From Muribaculaceae bacterium (GTDB lineage: Bacteria; Bacteroidota; Bacteroidia; Bacteroidales; Muribaculaceae), in NCBI GenBank assembly GCA_022510505.1, contig JAFLTL010000009.1, positions 17,313 through 81,312 of the forward strand: a stretch of 64,000 bases of DNA. The letters run 5' to 3'. The position numbers were made by a program, and so were the translations under genes. Positions 55,857-64,000 of this stretch are shown here, piece by piece (positions within the stretch are counted from its first letter, which is position 1; the number at the start of each line of letters is the position of its first letter). The notes under the pieces are model-generated. The model was not told the DNA's origin. It searched no databases and saw only the letters and a list, made by a program, of their open reading frames with translations.

Positions 55857-57245
55857 ATGTTTAGAGAGAAAACCTACGTTGAACGGCGGAATAAACTGAA
55901 AGAGGCCTTAGGGTCAGGCTTGCTGCTGTTTCTTGGCAACGATGAACAGGGATTGAACTACGAGGACAATGCCTTCCTATATAGACAGGACTCCAACTTC
56001 CTATATTTTTTCGGCCTTCCGTTTGCAGGCCTTTCGGCTGTCATTGATATAGACAATGACAGGGAAATCATTTTCGGTGACGAGTTGACAATTGACGATA
56101 TCGTTTGGATGGGAACACAGCCAACTCTTCATGAAAAAGCGGCAAGAGCCGGGATAAAGGACGTTCGTCCGGCAAAGGAGTTGAAACCCTATATTGAAAG
56201 CATTTCACAAAAGGGTGGAAAGATCCATTATTTGCCAACTTATCGTGCCGAGCACAAACTCAAACTTCTTGACCTTCTTGGTGTAAAACCAGGCAGCGAA
56301 CAACCTTCGGTTGAATTCATCAAGGCAATCGTCAATCAACGCAACTACAAGAGCGACGAAGAAATTGCGGAGATTGAAAGAGCATGCAACGTAACGGCTG
56401 AAATGCATCTGGCGGCAATGAGGAAATTACGACCAGGAATGAAAGAATGTGAGATTTCGGCCGTCATTGAGCAAGTAGCTCAGGCAAACAACTGCAAATT
56501 GTCATTCCCTACAATATGCACAGTTAATGGCCAGACCCTTCACAACCATTATCATGGGAACGTGGCCGAATCGGGAAGGATGTTGCTGATTGATGCGGGA
56601 GCAGAAACAGAGATGGGTTATGCCGGCGACATGTCGTCGACAATCTGCGTCGATGAAAAATTCACACCAAGGCAGAAAAGTGTCTATGACATTCAGGTTG
56701 CGATGCACAATGCTTCAGTTAATGCGTTGAAGCCCGGAATTCCCTTTAAGGATGTATATGAGCTTTCGGCAAAAGTTATGGTTGACGGGCTTAAATCGCT
56801 AGGACTTTTCAAAGGCAACACAGATGACATCGTGGCATCGGGAGCTTTCGCCATCTGTTATCCCCACGGTCTTGGCCACATGATGGGACTTGATGTACAT
56901 GACATGGAGAATCTGGGAGAAGTGTGGGTAGGTTACAACGGTGAATCTAAATCCACGCAATTTGGAAGAAAGTCTCTTCGACTGGCAAGAAAACTTGAAC
57001 CCGGATTTGTACACACCATAGAACCGGGAATATATTTCATTCCGGAGTTGATTGATAAGTGGCGTGGCGAGAAGCAATTCACAGATTTCATCAATTACGA
57101 TGAGTTTGATAAATGGAAAGATCTCGGTGGTATAAGGAATGAGGAGGATTACCTGATAACTGAGGATGGAGCCCGTAGATTGGGGAAACGCATTCCTATT
57201 GCAACGGAGGAAGTCGAACAGGAAAGAGTCAGAGAGACAGTATGA
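55857..57245 (+). CDS. pepP: Xaa-Pro aminopeptidase (aminopeptidase P)
   Basis: Metallopeptidase of 462 residues that removes an N-terminal residue preceding proline. The N-terminal domain includes FLYRQDSNFLYFFGLP. The dinuclear metal site is visible in LLIDAGAETEMGYAGDMSSTI, the HGLGHMMGLDVHD segment and VHTIEPGIYF. The symbol is by family only. The next gene starts at the overlapping ATGA, so translation is coupled. It would finish the breakdown of proline-containing peptides from enzymes such as the S9 peptidase, though that gene is on the other strand. Confidence 0.94.
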   Translation: MFREKTYVERRNKLKEALGSGLLLFLGNDEQGLNYEDNAFLYRQDSNFLYFFGLPFAGLSAVIDIDNDREIIFGDELTIDDIVWMGTQPTLHEKAARAGIKDVRPAKELKPYIESISQKGGKIHYLPTYRAEHKLKLLDLLGVKPGSEQPSVEFIKAIVNQRNYKSDEEIAEIERACNVTAEMHLAAMRKLRPGMKECEISAVIEQVAQANNCKLSFPTICTVNGQTLHNHYHGNVAESGRMLLIDAGAETEMGYAGDMSSTICVDEKFTPRQKSVYDIQVAMHNASVNALKPGIPFKDVYELSAKVMVDGLKSLGLFKGNTDDIVASGAFAICYPHGLGHMMGLDVHDMENLGEVWVGYNGESKSTQFGRKSLRLARKLEPGFVHTIEPGIYFIPELIDKWRGEKQFTDFINYDEFDKWKDLGGIRNEEDYLITEDGARRLGKRIPIATEEVEQERVRETV

Positions 57246-58543
57246 CCGAAGGACAGAACAAACCCCGGATAGTGGTTTTGGGCGGTGGCTTTGCCGGTTT
57301 GAATTTTATCAAGCACATTGATCACAAAATGTATGATGTGACTTTGATTGACAAACATAATTATCACACCTTTCCTCCATTATTTTATCAGGTTGCCTCG
57401 TCGGGTCTTGACGCGTCAAGTATCAGTTTCCCTTTCAGACGCGAATTTTCGAAGAAGGATGCTAAGGGGAGTTTGCTGATAATGAGCCAGGTCGAACAGG
57501 TCGACACAGTTCGCAAAACAGTAACGACACCATGGGCAACTGTTCCTTATGATATATTGGTGATCTCTTTGGGATGTACCAATAATTTTTTCAACAATCC
57601 TGATTTAGTCAAGCATGTCTATACTTTGAAATCGGCCGCTCAGGCTATCAGATGTCGGAATGACATTCTTGACCATTTGGAAAGGGCCGTAGCAACGCGT
57701 GACCCTGCTCTCAGAAAACGTTTGCTGAGTTTCGTCATTGTAGGTGGTGGTCCCACCGGTGTAGAAATCGCAGGGGCGTTGGGAGAAATGAAACGTTACA
57801 TCATTCCTAAAGAATACCCTGAGATACCACAAAGCGAAGTCAATATCACCCTTCTGGAAGGCACATCGAGAGTTTTGGGCACAATGAGCGAGAAATCCTC
57901 GGAGAGTGCTCTTCGATATCTCAAGGATTTGATGGTCAACGTCAAACTGGAAACCTTAATGAAGAGCTACGAGAATAATGTGGTGACTCTCTCCGACGGC
58001 TCGGTTCTCAGTGCGGGCATGGTCATCTGGACCGCAGGCATCACAGGCACTCCGTTTCCCATCATAAAAGAAAACGGAGAGAATTTAGAGAGGACCCGAG
58101 GAGGAAGGATTCCGGTTAACGGCTACAACAAAGTTGAGGGGCTGAAGGATGTCTACGCCCTTGGAGATATCGCCTATATGACCGCTGACGAAGCTTATCC
58201 CAACGGTCACCCACAACTGGCCCAGGTTGCCATACAATCAGGAAAGAACCTTGCCCAGAACCTTAACAAGGGAACAAAAAAAGAGTTTAAATATTACGAC
58301 AAAGGTTCTATGGCGACCATTGGCAGGAACAGGGCTGTCGTCGACCTGAAGAATTTCTATTTCGGGGGGTTTCTTGCGTGGTTGACATGGATGTTCATCC
58401 ATCTTATCTCGCTCCTGGGAATGAGAAACAAAATAACAGTGTTGATCAATTGGCTGTGGGCCTATTTCTCCTATGGCACCTCACTTCGTCTGATCATGCA
58501 CCCCAACCGTTTTCCGTTGCGCTCACGTTGGGGAGAAAAATAG
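57242..58543 (+). CDS. ndh: Type II NADH:quinone oxidoreductase (NDH-2)
   Basis: Membrane-associated flavoprotein of 433 residues that oxidises NADH without pumping ions. The FAD-binding GGGFAGLNF is at the N-terminus, the NADH-binding VIVGGGPTGVEIAG is near residue 165, and YALGDIAYM marks the second FAD segment. The C-terminal hydrophobic stretch (LAWLTWMFIHLISLLGMRNK) is the usual membrane anchor. It is the second NADH dehydrogenase in this window, alongside the proton-pumping nuo genes, and overlaps pepP by four bases. Confidence 0.92.
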   Translation: MTEGQNKPRIVVLGGGFAGLNFIKHIDHKMYDVTLIDKHNYHTFPPLFYQVASSGLDASSISFPFRREFSKKDAKGSLLIMSQVEQVDTVRKTVTTPWATVPYDILVISLGCTNNFFNNPDLVKHVYTLKSAAQAIRCRNDILDHLERAVATRDPALRKRLLSFVIVGGGPTGVEIAGALGEMKRYIIPKEYPEIPQSEVNITLLEGTSRVLGTMSEKSSESALRYLKDLMVNVKLETLMKSYENNVVTLSDGSVLSAGMVIWTAGITGTPFPIIKENGENLERTRGGRIPVNGYNKVEGLKDVYALGDIAYMTADEAYPNGHPQLAQVAIQSGKNLAQNLNKGTKKEFKYYDKGSMATIGRNRAVVDLKNFYFGGFLAWLTWMFIHLISLLGMRNKITVLINWLWAYFSYGTSLRLIMHPNRFPLRSRWGEK

Positions 58544-58548
58544 CAACG

Positions 58549-59076
58549 TCACTTTTCGACACGTTCCAGAAATTGGCGAGGGATGTGGGTTACGGCAATT
58601 GCGACAATCCCTTCCAGGGCCACAACAAAAAGTTTGGTGCCGTGGACACGACGGACGTAACCTTCGGCACCTTTAAACATTCCATCGATGACCCTGACGC
58701 GGTCACCTTTGTCAATTGGAAAATCTACAATTCGAAGATGGTTAGCACCTTTTTGTACCACCATGCGAAAAACAGCCATTGTGTGGTCATCGATTGGTTG
58801 CGGCCGATTGGTTTCAGCATAGCAATAGGGATAGGCCCGATTACGGGTAGCACCCTGAAGTGACTTAACAAATTCGATTGACGACTTGACGAACAAAAGA
58901 TTGACGATTATTGGTTCTTCTACGTAGAATTTACCACCGTCTTTCATATATTCCACCATTTGCATGGGGCGATAATATTCCACTCCAGCGTTTTCACACA
59001 ATGAAATAATCGGTTTTACTGCTCCGTGGTAAATACGTAGTGCAAACCAGTGAATATTATCGTCAGTCTCAATCAT
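58549..59076 (-). CDS. UpxY/RfaH-type NusG-like transcription antiterminator, unlinked to an operon
   Basis: NusG paralogue of 175 residues. The NGN domain starts at IHWFALRIYHGAVKPIISLCENAGVEYYRP and the KOW motif is GDRVRVIDGMFKGAEGYVRRV. Relatives in Bacteroides stand at the head of capsule operons and promote their transcription. Here the gene runs into the convergent ndh gene five bases after its stop, so it has no operon of its own downstream. It would have to act on another locus, or on none. A -7 box ends only five bases before its ATG. Confidence 0.9.
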   Translation of the reverse strand: MIETDDNIHWFALRIYHGAVKPIISLCENAGVEYYRPMQMVEYMKDGGKFYVEEPIIVNLLFVKSSIEFVKSLQGATRNRAYPYCYAETNRPQPIDDHTMAVFRMVVQKGANHLRIVDFPIDKGDRVRVIDGMFKGAEGYVRRVHGTKLFVVALEGIVAIAVTHIPRQFLERVEK

Positions 59077-59080
59077 ATCG

Positions 59081-59088
59081 CAAATTTA
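59081..59088 (-). promoter_or_regulatory. -7 box almost touching the UpxY-like start codon
   Basis: TAAATTTG on the minus strand lies five bases before the ATG at 59076. If used, the mRNA would start at or within a couple of bases of the start codon, giving a leaderless transcript. No TTG at the consensus spacing is seen. Confidence 0.5.
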
Positions 59089-59127
59089 GGTATTTTAATG
59101 ATTTTATGAGAATCAAAAAAGTTTTTC

Positions 59128-59135
59128 TAATTTTG
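59128..59135 (+). promoter_or_regulatory. -7 box for aroE-comEC
   Basis: TAATTTTG on the plus strand lies 23 bases before the aroE ATG at 59158; a start near 59142 gives a short leader. The -33 position holds TTTTA in place of TTTG. It is divergent from the UpxY-like promoter box 39 bases away. Confidence 0.55.
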
Positions 59136-59157
59136 TATGCGCAAAACCCTCTGACTT

Positions 59158-59913
59158 ATGATTGAAAAAGAATACGGATTGATTGGGAATCCGCTTGTCC
59201 ACTCATTTTCTCAAAGATATTTCAACGAAAAATTCACATCGGAAAACATTCCGGCTCAATACTTGAATTTTGAACTTCAAGATATTGGCGAACTGATGGA
59301 AATGATTGCCGAGCATCCCAAACTCCAGGGATTCAATGTCACAATACCTTATAAAGAGCAAATTATTCCTTATCTTGATGAAATGGATGATCTTGCAAAA
59401 AAAGTTGGAGCGGTAAATGTTGTCAAAATCATCAGAAAGGGAAAGAACTTACTGTTCAAGGGTTATAATAGTGATGTCGTAGGATTCAGGGACTCTTTGA
59501 AAGCACTTTTGAACCCTAACCACAAAAAGGCTCTGATACTCGGAACGGGTGGAGCGTCCAAGGCTGTTGAAGTAGCTTTGGAGCAATTGGATATCGAAAG
59601 CATAAAAGTATCCCGTTCGGTGAAACCGGGATGTTTGACCTATGCCGACATAACGGAACAGGTTATGTCTGAACATCTGGTAATTGTCAACACTACCCCT
59701 TTAGGGATGTATCCCGAAGTTGACTTATGCCCCGACATACCCTATGAAATGATGACGCCTGATCATTTTTGCTATGACCTCATCTACAATCCGGATATTA
59801 CAAAATTCATGGAACTGAGTGCAAGGAAAGGTGCGGCCGTTAAGAACGGACTTGAAATGTTGCTTTTGCAGGCGTTTGAATCGTGGAGAATCTGGACTGA
59901 ATCTAAAGGGTGA
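59158..59913 (+). CDS. aroE: Shikimate dehydrogenase
   Basis: NADP-dependent enzyme of 251 residues that reduces 3-dehydroshikimate in aromatic amino-acid synthesis. The substrate-binding NPLVHSFSQRYFNE, the catalytic K66 in GFNVTIPYK, GAVNVV, and D106 in GYNSD are present; the usual Thr before that Asp is Ser. The dinucleotide loop is GTGGASKAV. The comEC GTG overlaps the stop by four bases. Confidence 0.95.
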   Translation: MIEKEYGLIGNPLVHSFSQRYFNEKFTSENIPAQYLNFELQDIGELMEMIAEHPKLQGFNVTIPYKEQIIPYLDEMDDLAKKVGAVNVVKIIRKGKNLLFKGYNSDVVGFRDSLKALLNPNHKKALILGTGGASKAVEVALEQLDIESIKVSRSVKPGCLTYADITEQVMSEHLVIVNTTPLGMYPEVDLCPDIPYEMMTPDHFCYDLIYNPDITKFMELSARKGAAVKNGLEMLLLQAFESWRIWTESKG

Positions 59914-61832
59914 ATTTTATTCACCGCATACCATTGCTACCAGTACTGGCCATTCTGATTGTAGTCATTTTGACAGCGAGATGGGCTGGTTGGTCGACTA
60001 ATGAATTTCCATCGGATCTGAAAGGAGTGAAAGCGACCTATCAAGCCGTCGTTAAAGAAGTTTCCAGTCATGACAAAGGGAAAAGACTCATAGTAGAAAT
60101 ATCAGGTGTTGCTAATAACAACGACATAGAAGAGATCCATCATTTCAAAGCATTGCTATATCTCTTTGAATTCGAAAATATTCTAACCCCTTATGACATA
60201 ATCGAGGTTACCACGACACTGGAACCGATTACTTCAAAGGTGTGTTCACCGTTTGAATCGGACTTTTCCAATTATTATTTCTTCAAAGGGTTGAGCGCTA
60301 GGGGTTTTGTTTCACCGACTGATTATAAGATAACGGACCATCAGACAGGGATTCGCAGTTCTTTAAATCATCTGAGTCAAAATCTGGGAAAAATTCTTGA
60401 TGAGTCATCACTCTCGGCTGAATGTTCAGCCTTTATCAAAGCAACCCTCTTGGGCGATGCCGACAATTTGTCGGCTCAGGATAGAAAGACTTTCAGCGAA
60501 ACCGGTCTAGCACATATCTTGGCGCTGAGCGGCACTCATGTCGCCATAATTTCTTCATTCGTGTTTTTCCTTTTCCTGCCTTTGGGAGGGTTTGTAAACC
60601 GCAAATTGATTTATATCCTGGTATTATTAGTCCTATGGGGCTATGCTATCATGACGGGTCTTACTCCCTCGGTTGTCAGAGCTGTCATCATGATATCTGT
60701 ACTGTTTGTGGGAAAGATTCTCAGTCGTCCAACTAGTTCACTCAATTCCCTTTGTTTGGCAGCTCTGTTGATTCTGTGTTTTGACCCTGCTTCCTTGTTC
60801 AGTCAGTCATTTCAGCTAAGTTTTTGTGCGGTGGCAGCAATTCTGATTTTCGGCAGCCATTTTTCGGAACTGTCCCGAAAAAGCAAGTTAAGATGGCTCA
60901 GGGGAATTCTCTCGCTTTCAATATGTGCAATGATTGGAACAGGTTTACTATCGGCCTATTATTTCCACACTTTTCCCATTTACTTTCTTCCGGCCAATAT
61001 TCCAGTAGCATTTCTGATGCCAGTTCTTCTCGGGAATGGGCTATTCATATTAATTCTTGGAGGATTAGGCATCAGTTTCAGTTGGCTAAATTCCATGACC
61101 GACCTTATCTACAACATCATTATGAACATAGCGAGGAGAATATCGGAGTTACCAAATTCGGTTATCGACGATATTTATTTTCCAGTCATCACTTTTGTTC
61201 CTTTTATTCTTTCACTCGTCTTTCTCTCGTTATATCTCAAACGTGGACGAAGCTACAGGCTTTTACTCTCCATGGGATTTGTCATCATTACCTTCCTTTT
61301 CATAATTAATGGAAACGGTCACAATATTGACAATCTAATTTATTGTGGAGGCAGTTCAAACGGAACCGATTTGATTGTCAAAGAAGGATCGCAACTCTAT
61401 GTAATGACCACAGTACCAACTGAATCGGAAAAGGAGGCGATAGAGCGAATCGAGTCGAGCCATTATGACTTGATAAAGAGGAATCGTATAGAAGAGGTCG
61501 GGTATATCCAGGACGGAATTTCAACTGAAAAAATCGAAAGGAGTGGAAGGATGCTTTGGATAGGAAATGTTTCAATTGCCTTCTTGACCAACAAGAGTGA
61601 TACTCATGGTAATCTTCCCGAGGGAAGGGCCGATTACGGATTGATCACCAAAACTTTTGACACTAGTGGACTGGCTGAGGCCGTAGTTAAACTTAATATC
61701 GACACCGTCTTGTTGCCACGCGAAATACATGGTACAAATCTTTTAAAATTGATCGAGGACCTGAAAGAGAACAGTATACCCTACTACTCATTAAGAGAAT
61801 CATCGTTGTTGATTCACATAAAACCTAAATAA
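59910..61832 (+). CDS. comEC: ComEC/Rec2-family DNA-uptake channel protein (short form)
   Basis: Membrane protein of 640 residues. It has an N-terminal hydrophobic region, an OB-like domain (about 40-150), the competence-domain signature AFIKATLLGDADNLSAQDRKTF and GLAHILALSGTHVAII, and about ten membrane helices to residue 460. The C-terminal soluble part lacks the HxHxDH metal motif of the nuclease-like domain seen in Bacillus ComEC, so DNA processing by this protein is doubtful. The start is a GTG overlapping the aroE stop. Whether the organism is competent cannot be told from this. Confidence 0.9.
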   Translation: MNFIHRIPLLPVLAILIVVILTARWAGWSTNEFPSDLKGVKATYQAVVKEVSSHDKGKRLIVEISGVANNNDIEEIHHFKALLYLFEFENILTPYDIIEVTTTLEPITSKVCSPFESDFSNYYFFKGLSARGFVSPTDYKITDHQTGIRSSLNHLSQNLGKILDESSLSAECSAFIKATLLGDADNLSAQDRKTFSETGLAHILALSGTHVAIISSFVFFLFLPLGGFVNRKLIYILVLLVLWGYAIMTGLTPSVVRAVIMISVLFVGKILSRPTSSLNSLCLAALLILCFDPASLFSQSFQLSFCAVAAILIFGSHFSELSRKSKLRWLRGILSLSICAMIGTGLLSAYYFHTFPIYFLPANIPVAFLMPVLLGNGLFILILGGLGISFSWLNSMTDLIYNIIMNIARRISELPNSVIDDIYFPVITFVPFILSLVFLSLYLKRGRSYRLLLSMGFVIITFLFIINGNGHNIDNLIYCGGSSNGTDLIVKEGSQLYVMTTVPTESEKEAIERIESSHYDLIKRNRIEEVGYIQDGISTEKIERSGRMLWIGNVSIAFLTNKSDTHGNLPEGRADYGLITKTFDTSGLAEAVVKLNIDTVLLPREIHGTNLLKLIEDLKENSIPYYSLRESSLLIHIKPK

Positions 61833-61898
61833 ATGCTAACAACATTTAAATTTCCTAAAATTTTATTTAGGATTCTAAAATAATAAACGGGTAATTTC

Positions 61899-61906
61899 TA
61901 ATTTTG
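61899..61906 (+). promoter_or_regulatory. -7 box for the NagB/PIG-L fusion gene
   Basis: TAATTTTG on the plus strand lies 21 bases before the ATG at 61928. Its last bases are the TTG that would give a longer open frame, which is why that TTG is rejected as a start. No clear -33 element is seen. A 7-base stem hairpin (61853-61872) after comEC lies just upstream and may end the previous transcript. Confidence 0.55.
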
Positions 61907-61927
61907 TATAACAAGTTATACAACCAG

Positions 61928-63901
61928 ATGAAAACAAACCTAAGTTCTCAAATCAAACTCGACACGGTACCCCGTCGTCATTATGCCCCTCAGGGTGATT
62001 TCGACCTGACAGCCTTAACCCGTGAGGAAAAAATCTACACAAGGATTTTTGAAACGGTCAACGAAGGATGTGATTATCTAGCCATGCACATTATTCGTGT
62101 GATAGACCTCAACCTTAAAGAGAAGGGATACTGCAACATCGCTTTAGGTGCGAACGATGCTACTTTGCCGGTCTACAAGACCTTAATAGAACGTTATCAG
62201 AAGGGAGAAGTGTCGTTTGAGAAAGTCAACGTGTTCATGCTCTCGGAATTTGTACCCTCCGAAGATGGAAAACCATTGACCTTCAATCGTTTGAAAAATG
62301 CATTTCTTGACCACATAAACATTCCCCAAGAGAACGTCCATCCCATAAGAACCGACATTTCCATGGAGGATGTGTATCACTATTGCAAAAAATACGAGAA
62401 GAAGATAGAGGAGAAGGGCGGTCTTGATTTGACCATCCTTGCAATAGGTCCCTCCGGTATCCTCGGCTTCAACGAACCCGGAACTGTTGCTACCAGCCGC
62501 TGCCGTTTGGTTCTTCTAAGTGGAGAAACACGCAGGGCAGTCAGCCAGGAATACAAGAACGAGGATATACCAAACACGGCCATCACATTAGGATTGGGTA
62601 ACATCATGCAATCGACACGTGTCATGACAATGGCGTGGGGAGAGGCTCGTGCTTCAGTCATCGAGAAAGCGATCGAAGGTCCGGTTACACCCGATGTTCC
62701 GGCATCGATACTTCAGATGCACAATCACACTCGTGTAGCCCTTGACCTTCCTGCGGCTGAGAAACTGACAAGAATAAGCAGTCCTTGGAAAGTGACATCA
62801 TGTGAGTGGACTCCGAAGTTAATTCGTCGTGCTATAGTTTGGCTTTGCAAGAAAACCGGCAAGCCCATTTTGAAACTGACCGACAAAGACTATAACGACT
62901 GGGGTTTGGGAGAGCTTCTGGCCCTCTACGGTTCCGGCTACAACGTCAACATAAAGGTTTTCAATGAATTGCAACACACTATTACCGGTTGGCCCGGTGG
63001 TAAACCTGATGCCGACGATTCATCTAGACCTGAAAGAGCTGTGCCCTATCCCAAACGAGTCATCGTGTTCAGTCCTCACCCCGACGACGATGTCATATCA
63101 ATGGGCGGCACACTGAAACGTCTGGTAGACCAGCACCATGATGTACATGTGGCTTATGAAACCTCGGGCAACATTGCTGTAGGTGACGAAGACATGCTGC
63201 GATATTTCCTTGTGATGAACAAGCTTGCACCTATGTTTGGATTCGACACCGAAGGTTATCGTCATTTAAGCGATGATGTCATGAGAACCGTTGAGACCAA
63301 ACATTTTGGTGAAGCCGATTCACTCGATGTTCGTGAAATCAAGACAATGATTCGTCAGGCCGAAGCCACTATTGCGTGTCGCTTTGTTGGCATTAAACCC
63401 GATCACATACACTTCCTTCGTCTCCCCTTCTACGAAACAGGGGCTGTTAAAAAGGGTGACTTGACCGAGAAGGATGTGAACATAGTGAAGAAACTCATCG
63501 AAGAGGTCAAACCACATCAGATATTTGTGGCCGGCGACCTCGCCGACCCTCATGGAACCCATCGTGTTTGTACCGATGCAGTTTTAGCCGCAGTCGACGA
63601 ACTTAAGAACGAGCCCTGGATGCAGGATTGTCGAATTTGGATGTATCGAGGAGCATGGGCCGAATGGGAAATCGACCACATTGAAATGGCTGTTCCAATC
63701 AGTCCCGAGGAACTCCGTTTCAAGAGAAACTCAATTCTCAAGCATCAGTCTCAAATGGAGAACGCTCCTTTCCTTGGTGATGACGACCGACTTTTCTGGC
63801 AAAGAGCTGAAGAGAGAAACCGTGCTACGGCGCAATTATATGAGGAACTAGGACTTGCATCCTACGAAGCTATGGAAGCTTTCGTCAGATATCAGTTTTA
63901 A
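61928..63901 (+). CDS. NagB-like / PIG-L deacetylase fusion with an altered NagB active site
   Basis: Two-domain protein of 657 residues. Residues about 30-290 have the NagB (glucosamine-6-phosphate deaminase) fold; from about 377 there is a PIG-L/LmbE deacetylase domain with SPHPDDDVISMGG and DPHGTHRVC for zinc binding. The NagB half has lost expected residues: the Asp of the DEY motif is S106 (FMLSEF), the Asp and His of GxxDGHIxFNEP are S176 and I178 (GPSGILGFNEP), and the GGTP phosphate loop is DATLP. E183 is kept. Deaminase activity is doubtful; the PIG-L half looks intact apart from HPDDD in place of HPDDE. ATG 61928 is chosen over a TTG inside the promoter box. Confidence 0.9.
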   Translation: MKTNLSSQIKLDTVPRRHYAPQGDFDLTALTREEKIYTRIFETVNEGCDYLAMHIIRVIDLNLKEKGYCNIALGANDATLPVYKTLIERYQKGEVSFEKVNVFMLSEFVPSEDGKPLTFNRLKNAFLDHINIPQENVHPIRTDISMEDVYHYCKKYEKKIEEKGGLDLTILAIGPSGILGFNEPGTVATSRCRLVLLSGETRRAVSQEYKNEDIPNTAITLGLGNIMQSTRVMTMAWGEARASVIEKAIEGPVTPDVPASILQMHNHTRVALDLPAAEKLTRISSPWKVTSCEWTPKLIRRAIVWLCKKTGKPILKLTDKDYNDWGLGELLALYGSGYNVNIKVFNELQHTITGWPGGKPDADDSSRPERAVPYPKRVIVFSPHPDDDVISMGGTLKRLVDQHHDVHVAYETSGNIAVGDEDMLRYFLVMNKLAPMFGFDTEGYRHLSDDVMRTVETKHFGEADSLDVREIKTMIRQAEATIACRFVGIKPDHIHFLRLPFYETGAVKKGDLTEKDVNIVKKLIEEVKPHQIFVAGDLADPHGTHRVCTDAVLAAVDELKNEPWMQDCRIWMYRGAWAEWEIDHIEMAVPISPEELRFKRNSILKHQSQMENAPFLGDDDRLFWQRAEERNRATAQLYEELGLASYEAMEAFVRYQF

Positions 63902-63902
63902 G

Positions 63903-63933
63903 TTGCAAGATTAAAGTTTTAATATTAACTTTG
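63903..63933 (+). promoter_or_regulatory. Promoter of the tRNA-Met gene
   Basis: TTG (63903-63905), a 20-base spacer and TAACTTTG (63926-63933) match the Bacteroidetes consensus. The tRNA begins 16 bases after the -7 box, a normal distance for a short 5' leader. The TTG lies one base past the stop of the preceding gene. Confidence 0.78.
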
Positions 63934-63948
63934 CACCGCAAAACCGAT

Positions 63949-64000
63949 GGCGGGATAGCTCAGTTGGTTAGAGCGTCGGATTCATAACCCGGAGGTCTCG
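63949..64000 (+). tRNA. tRNA-Met (CAT anticodon), cut by the window edge
   Basis: The acceptor strand GGCGGGA, the D arm GCTC-AGTTGGTTA-GAGC, and the anticodon loop TTCATAA (anticodon 63983-63985) are present. The sequence ends in the variable region. The 5' end lacks the initiator-type mismatch pattern and the D arm is not initiator-like, so an elongator methionine tRNA is favoured; a CAT anticodon can also belong to tRNA-Ile2, so the missing 3' half would settle it. Confidence 0.9.

Noticed and set aside
54935..55858. 307-codon minus-strand frame opposite the phosphohexomutase
   Set aside because: The plus-strand enzyme has all catalytic motifs; the opposite frame has no family features.

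Overview
The window looks like a chromosomal segment of a Bacteroidales bacterium, most likely a gut Muribaculaceae-type organism. The evidence is the TAnnTTTG promoter boxes with an upstream TTG/TTTG, A-rich leaders in place of clear Shine-Dalgarno sites, a NuoEFG-less style nuo gene order, a short AtpC and long AtpB, a UpxY-type NusG paralogue, lipoproteins with acidic export signals, and a protein with a C-terminal sorting domain. Nothing resembling an insertion sequence, prophage or CRISPR array was seen.

Layout. 1-14171: a respiratory supercluster in which the whole F1Fo ATP synthase operon (atpDCBEFHAG) sits between nuoH and nuoI-N, closed by a terminator. 14305-19640: an orphan UmuC-type polymerase, the c-di-AMP synthase CdaA, a SlyD peptidyl-prolyl isomerase with a Cys/His-rich metal tail, and two PLP enzymes of sulfur amino-acid metabolism. 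19637-26214 (minus): a complete urease operon ureABC-EFGD plus a urea transporter, with its own promoter and a near-perfect intrinsic terminator between ureC and ureE. 26247-26669: RNase P RNA, whose promoter touches the terminator of the next gene, an M16 metallopeptidase. 29732-31470: an ECF sigma module with a candidate autoregulated promoter. 31540-34489: a Y-family polymerase paired with a small Gly-rich phage-type protein, a gene-free stretch with two strong hairpins, and a decayed ADP-ribosylglycohydrolase. 34522-36192: two unrecognised genes and a long leader with micro-ORFs. 36193-39555: clpS-clpA-aat, a complete N-degron module.

39647-45409: a Nudix hydrolase, a LytS/LytR-type two-component pair followed by an outer-membrane beta-barrel receptor, and a Gdx-like SMR exporter with a Nim-like flavoprotein. 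45510-53989: envelope and secreted proteins (sorting-domain protein, OmpA, coiled-coil lipoprotein, an S9 peptidase coupled to a tannase-like esterase). 54101-64000 (mostly plus): phosphohexomutase, Xaa-Pro aminopeptidase, type II NADH dehydrogenase, a minus-strand UpxY-like antiterminator, aroE, comEC, a NagB/PIG-L fusion whose NagB half has lost most catalytic residues, and the start of a tRNA-Met gene with its promoter.

Functional themes. Proton-pumping complex I and an H+-type ATP synthase appear to be one transcription unit. Urea uptake and hydrolysis are encoded together with nickel chaperones, and SlyD nearby may help nickel supply. Two translesion polymerases, an ADP-ribose-type enzyme remnant and the small Gly-rich protein suggest a damage-response neighbourhood. 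Function calls come from motif recognition in the translated sequence; no database search was run.
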